A DNA stretch of 8,052 nucleotides from JBHIDJ01 sp046760105 (lineage in GTDB: Bacteria > Pseudomonadota > Gammaproteobacteria > Acidiferrobacterales > SPGG2), in assembly GCA_046760105.1 (NCBI GenBank), contig JBHIDJ010000128.1, positions 1 to 8,052 of the forward strand. The letters run 5' to 3'. Position 1 is the stretch's first letter. The number at the start of each line of letters is the position of its first letter. Below, piece by piece: positions 7,010-8,052 of the stretch. Made by a program: the position numbers and the translations under genes. The notes under the pieces were generated by a model. That model saw nothing but the letters and a program-made list of their open reading frames with translations, was not told the DNA's origin and ran no database searches.

Positions 7010-7025
7010 AACAATCATAGTGCCA
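7010..7025 (-). promoter_or_regulatory. Candidate sigma-54 (-24/-12) promoter for the FecR-like gene
   Basis: Read on the minus strand from 7025 to 7010, the sequence is TGGCAC, five bases (TATGA), then TTGTT. The sigma-54 consensus is TGGCAC-N5-TTGCW. The match is complete except that the -12 GC reads GT, and the spacing is exact. It lies in the 145-bp gap between the upstream gene's stop and the FecR-like gene and points toward the latter. Transcription would start near 7000, about 57 bases before the ATG at 6943 or 93 before the one at 6907. The activator site would be expected upstream, near the 3' end of the preceding gene; I could not identify it. Confidence 0.5.
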
Positions 7026-7088
7026 TTATCAGCGTTTTGCCATGCCGTGCACTAGACAGTACCTGCCAGAAGCCTCGGACCGCCCCAT

Positions 7089-8052
7089 TTACTGGACTTT
7101 AGCTTTTAATTTGGTTTGGGAATGCTGGAGGCGCGTAATGCTAACCCGCTGCCCCTGTTTCTTAACCTGAAACGTTAGCTTGCCTACGTAGATTTTGACT
7201 TCGGATTGTCCCTTTGTCCGGATTTTGACTTCGAAGCGTCCCCAGCCGTGGGCCGCACCGCCGCCCAGCTTCCAATTGACGTCTTTGACTTTCATCCGAC
7301 GTAGATCTGTTTTCTGGAATAGGTCGTCGTAGTCTTTTCGAATCTCACCCCGATTGCGTCTTTGATTGGTCTGCGCGTCTTCGGCAAACAGACTCATAAA
7401 CTGGTCGAGATTTCCTGATTCGTAATCCGACACAAATTTGCGAAGCAGTCCGCTAAGGGCATCCGTCGTAATACGTTTCGGCACTGACGCTTCTGGCTTT
7501 GCAACCATGATGGCATCCGACTTTTCCTTACTCGGCGAGGTTTGCAAGGAATCCTCACGGTCACTCGTAGATACAGCTTTTTCCGGTTTCTTTGTGCCAG
7601 GCAACGTCTGTAGCGAATCAGACCGGTCGTCTCGTGTATCGTCTTGCAAGGAGGAAGCCCTCTCTTCTGACGGGGCAGCATGCGCTACTATTTCTTTCGG
7701 CTTGCTCGCCCCGTCTGACGGGATCTGCTCTTTCTTCTGAGGTTGCAACAATACTTTCTGTTCGCTTTGTTGTTCTTTCGGTGGAGATTGCTTCTTCGCC
7801 TTTACGTCGGAGGTCACTGTTGTACTTGCGAGCGCGGTGCTCGTGGTTGCTCTGGTGTCCTTTGATGAGGGCGAGGAGGACGGTTCCGCAACTTTGGACG
7901 TGGACGTCGGTTTTTTCGCCGAAACTTGTTTTTCGCTCTTTTTACCAGATGGTGGCGTTGCGCTTTCAAGGGTCGTCACACTACTTAACTTTATGGTCGA
8001 CGATGGCGACGATGAAGGCTGTACTAATATCTTAGATTCGCTCTTTTGTGTC
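7089..8052 (-). CDS. C-terminal part of a protein with a Ser/Lys/Thr-rich linker and an NTF2-like domain (5' end beyond window)
   Basis: The frame is open from the TAA at 7091-7089 to the right edge, giving 320 visible residues and no convincing start. A GTG at 7979 is internal to low-complexity sequence with 24 more open codons upstream, so the true N-terminus lies outside. Visible residues 1 to about 190 are a Ser, Lys, Thr, Pro and Glu-rich linker. It includes PSSSPSS twice and three SLQ(D/T) motifs followed by acidic/basic residues. Residues about 194-312 look like an NTF2-like fold: a helical YESGNLDQFMSLFAEDAQTN opening, KDYDDLF, then strands around GRFEVKIR, KIYVGKLTF and VSITRLQHSQ. 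This resembles the C-terminal NTF2-like domain seen in H. pylori Csd6-type L,D-transpeptidase-fold proteins and in some envelope-associated ATPases. The missing N-terminal domain would decide the function. It lies upstream of, and on the same strand as, the polysaccharide genes. Confidence 0.75.
   Translation of the reverse strand, partial: TQKSESKILVQPSSSPSSTIKLSSVTTLESATPPSGKKSEKQVSAKKPTSTSKVAEPSSSPSSKDTRATTSTALASTTVTSDVKAKKQSPPKEQQSEQKVLLQPQKKEQIPSDGASKPKEIVAHAAPSEERASSLQDDTRDDRSDSLQTLPGTKKPEKAVSTSDREDSLQTSPSKEKSDAIMVAKPEASVPKRITTDALSGLLRKFVSDYESGNLDQFMSLFAEDAQTNQRRNRGEIRKDYDDLFQKTDLRRMKVKDVNWKLGGGAAHGWGRFEVKIRTKGQSEVKIYVGKLTFQVKKQGQRVSITRLQHSQTKLKAKVQ

Noticed and set aside
7089..7979. 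Treating the GTG at 7979 as the start of the NTF2-like gene
   Set aside because: The frame stays open for 24 more codons to the window edge with the same Ser-rich composition, so the GTG is most likely internal.

Overview
The window looks like chromosomal DNA of a Gram-negative proteobacterium, most likely gammaproteobacterial. That placement is inferred from the style of the proteins (Wzc/Wza/Wzb and a YjbH-type outer-membrane protein), not from a marker gene. All six genes lie on the minus strand, so transcription runs from high to low coordinates. The region belongs to an exopolysaccharide or capsule export locus. Two genes run off the window: the tyrosine kinase at the left edge loses its 3' end, and the gene at the right edge loses its 5' end.

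Layout in transcription order, right to left. (1) 8052-7089: the 3' part of a gene with a long Ser/Lys/Thr-rich linker and a C-terminal NTF2-like domain. (2) 7088-6944: a 145-bp gap with a good sigma-54-type promoter candidate (TGGCAC-N5-TTGTT). (3) 6943-6308: a small exported FecR-like protein with acidic/proline repeats, a Lys cluster, one hydrophobic segment and a glycine tail. (4) 6307-6017: 291 bp in which I recognise nothing. (5) 6016-3782: a YjbH/GfcD-family outer-membrane protein. (6) 3781-3590: a 192-bp gap holding a degenerate 7-bp tandem repeat (15 or so units) and a perfect TATAAT hexamer. (7) 3589-3152 wzb, 3139-2072 wza and 2033-1 wzc: tightly spaced phosphatase, outer-membrane export lipoprotein and inner-membrane chain-length tyrosine autokinase.

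How the genes work together: Wzc in the inner membrane and Wza in the outer membrane form the trans-envelope export route for a Wzy-type polysaccharide. Wzb dephosphorylates Wzc and so permits cycling. YjbH/GfcD proteins are outer-membrane partners of such systems. YjbH followed by wzb-wza-wzc recalls the E. coli group 4 capsule operon (gfcABCD-gfcE-etp-etk). Here, however, there is no recognisable GfcA, GfcB or GfcC, and the position before the YjbH gene is taken by the FecR-like glycine-tailed protein. That protein, its possible sigma-54 control and the heptad repeat are the least conventional parts of the window. No transposase, integrase, CRISPR array, tRNA or rRNA was seen.
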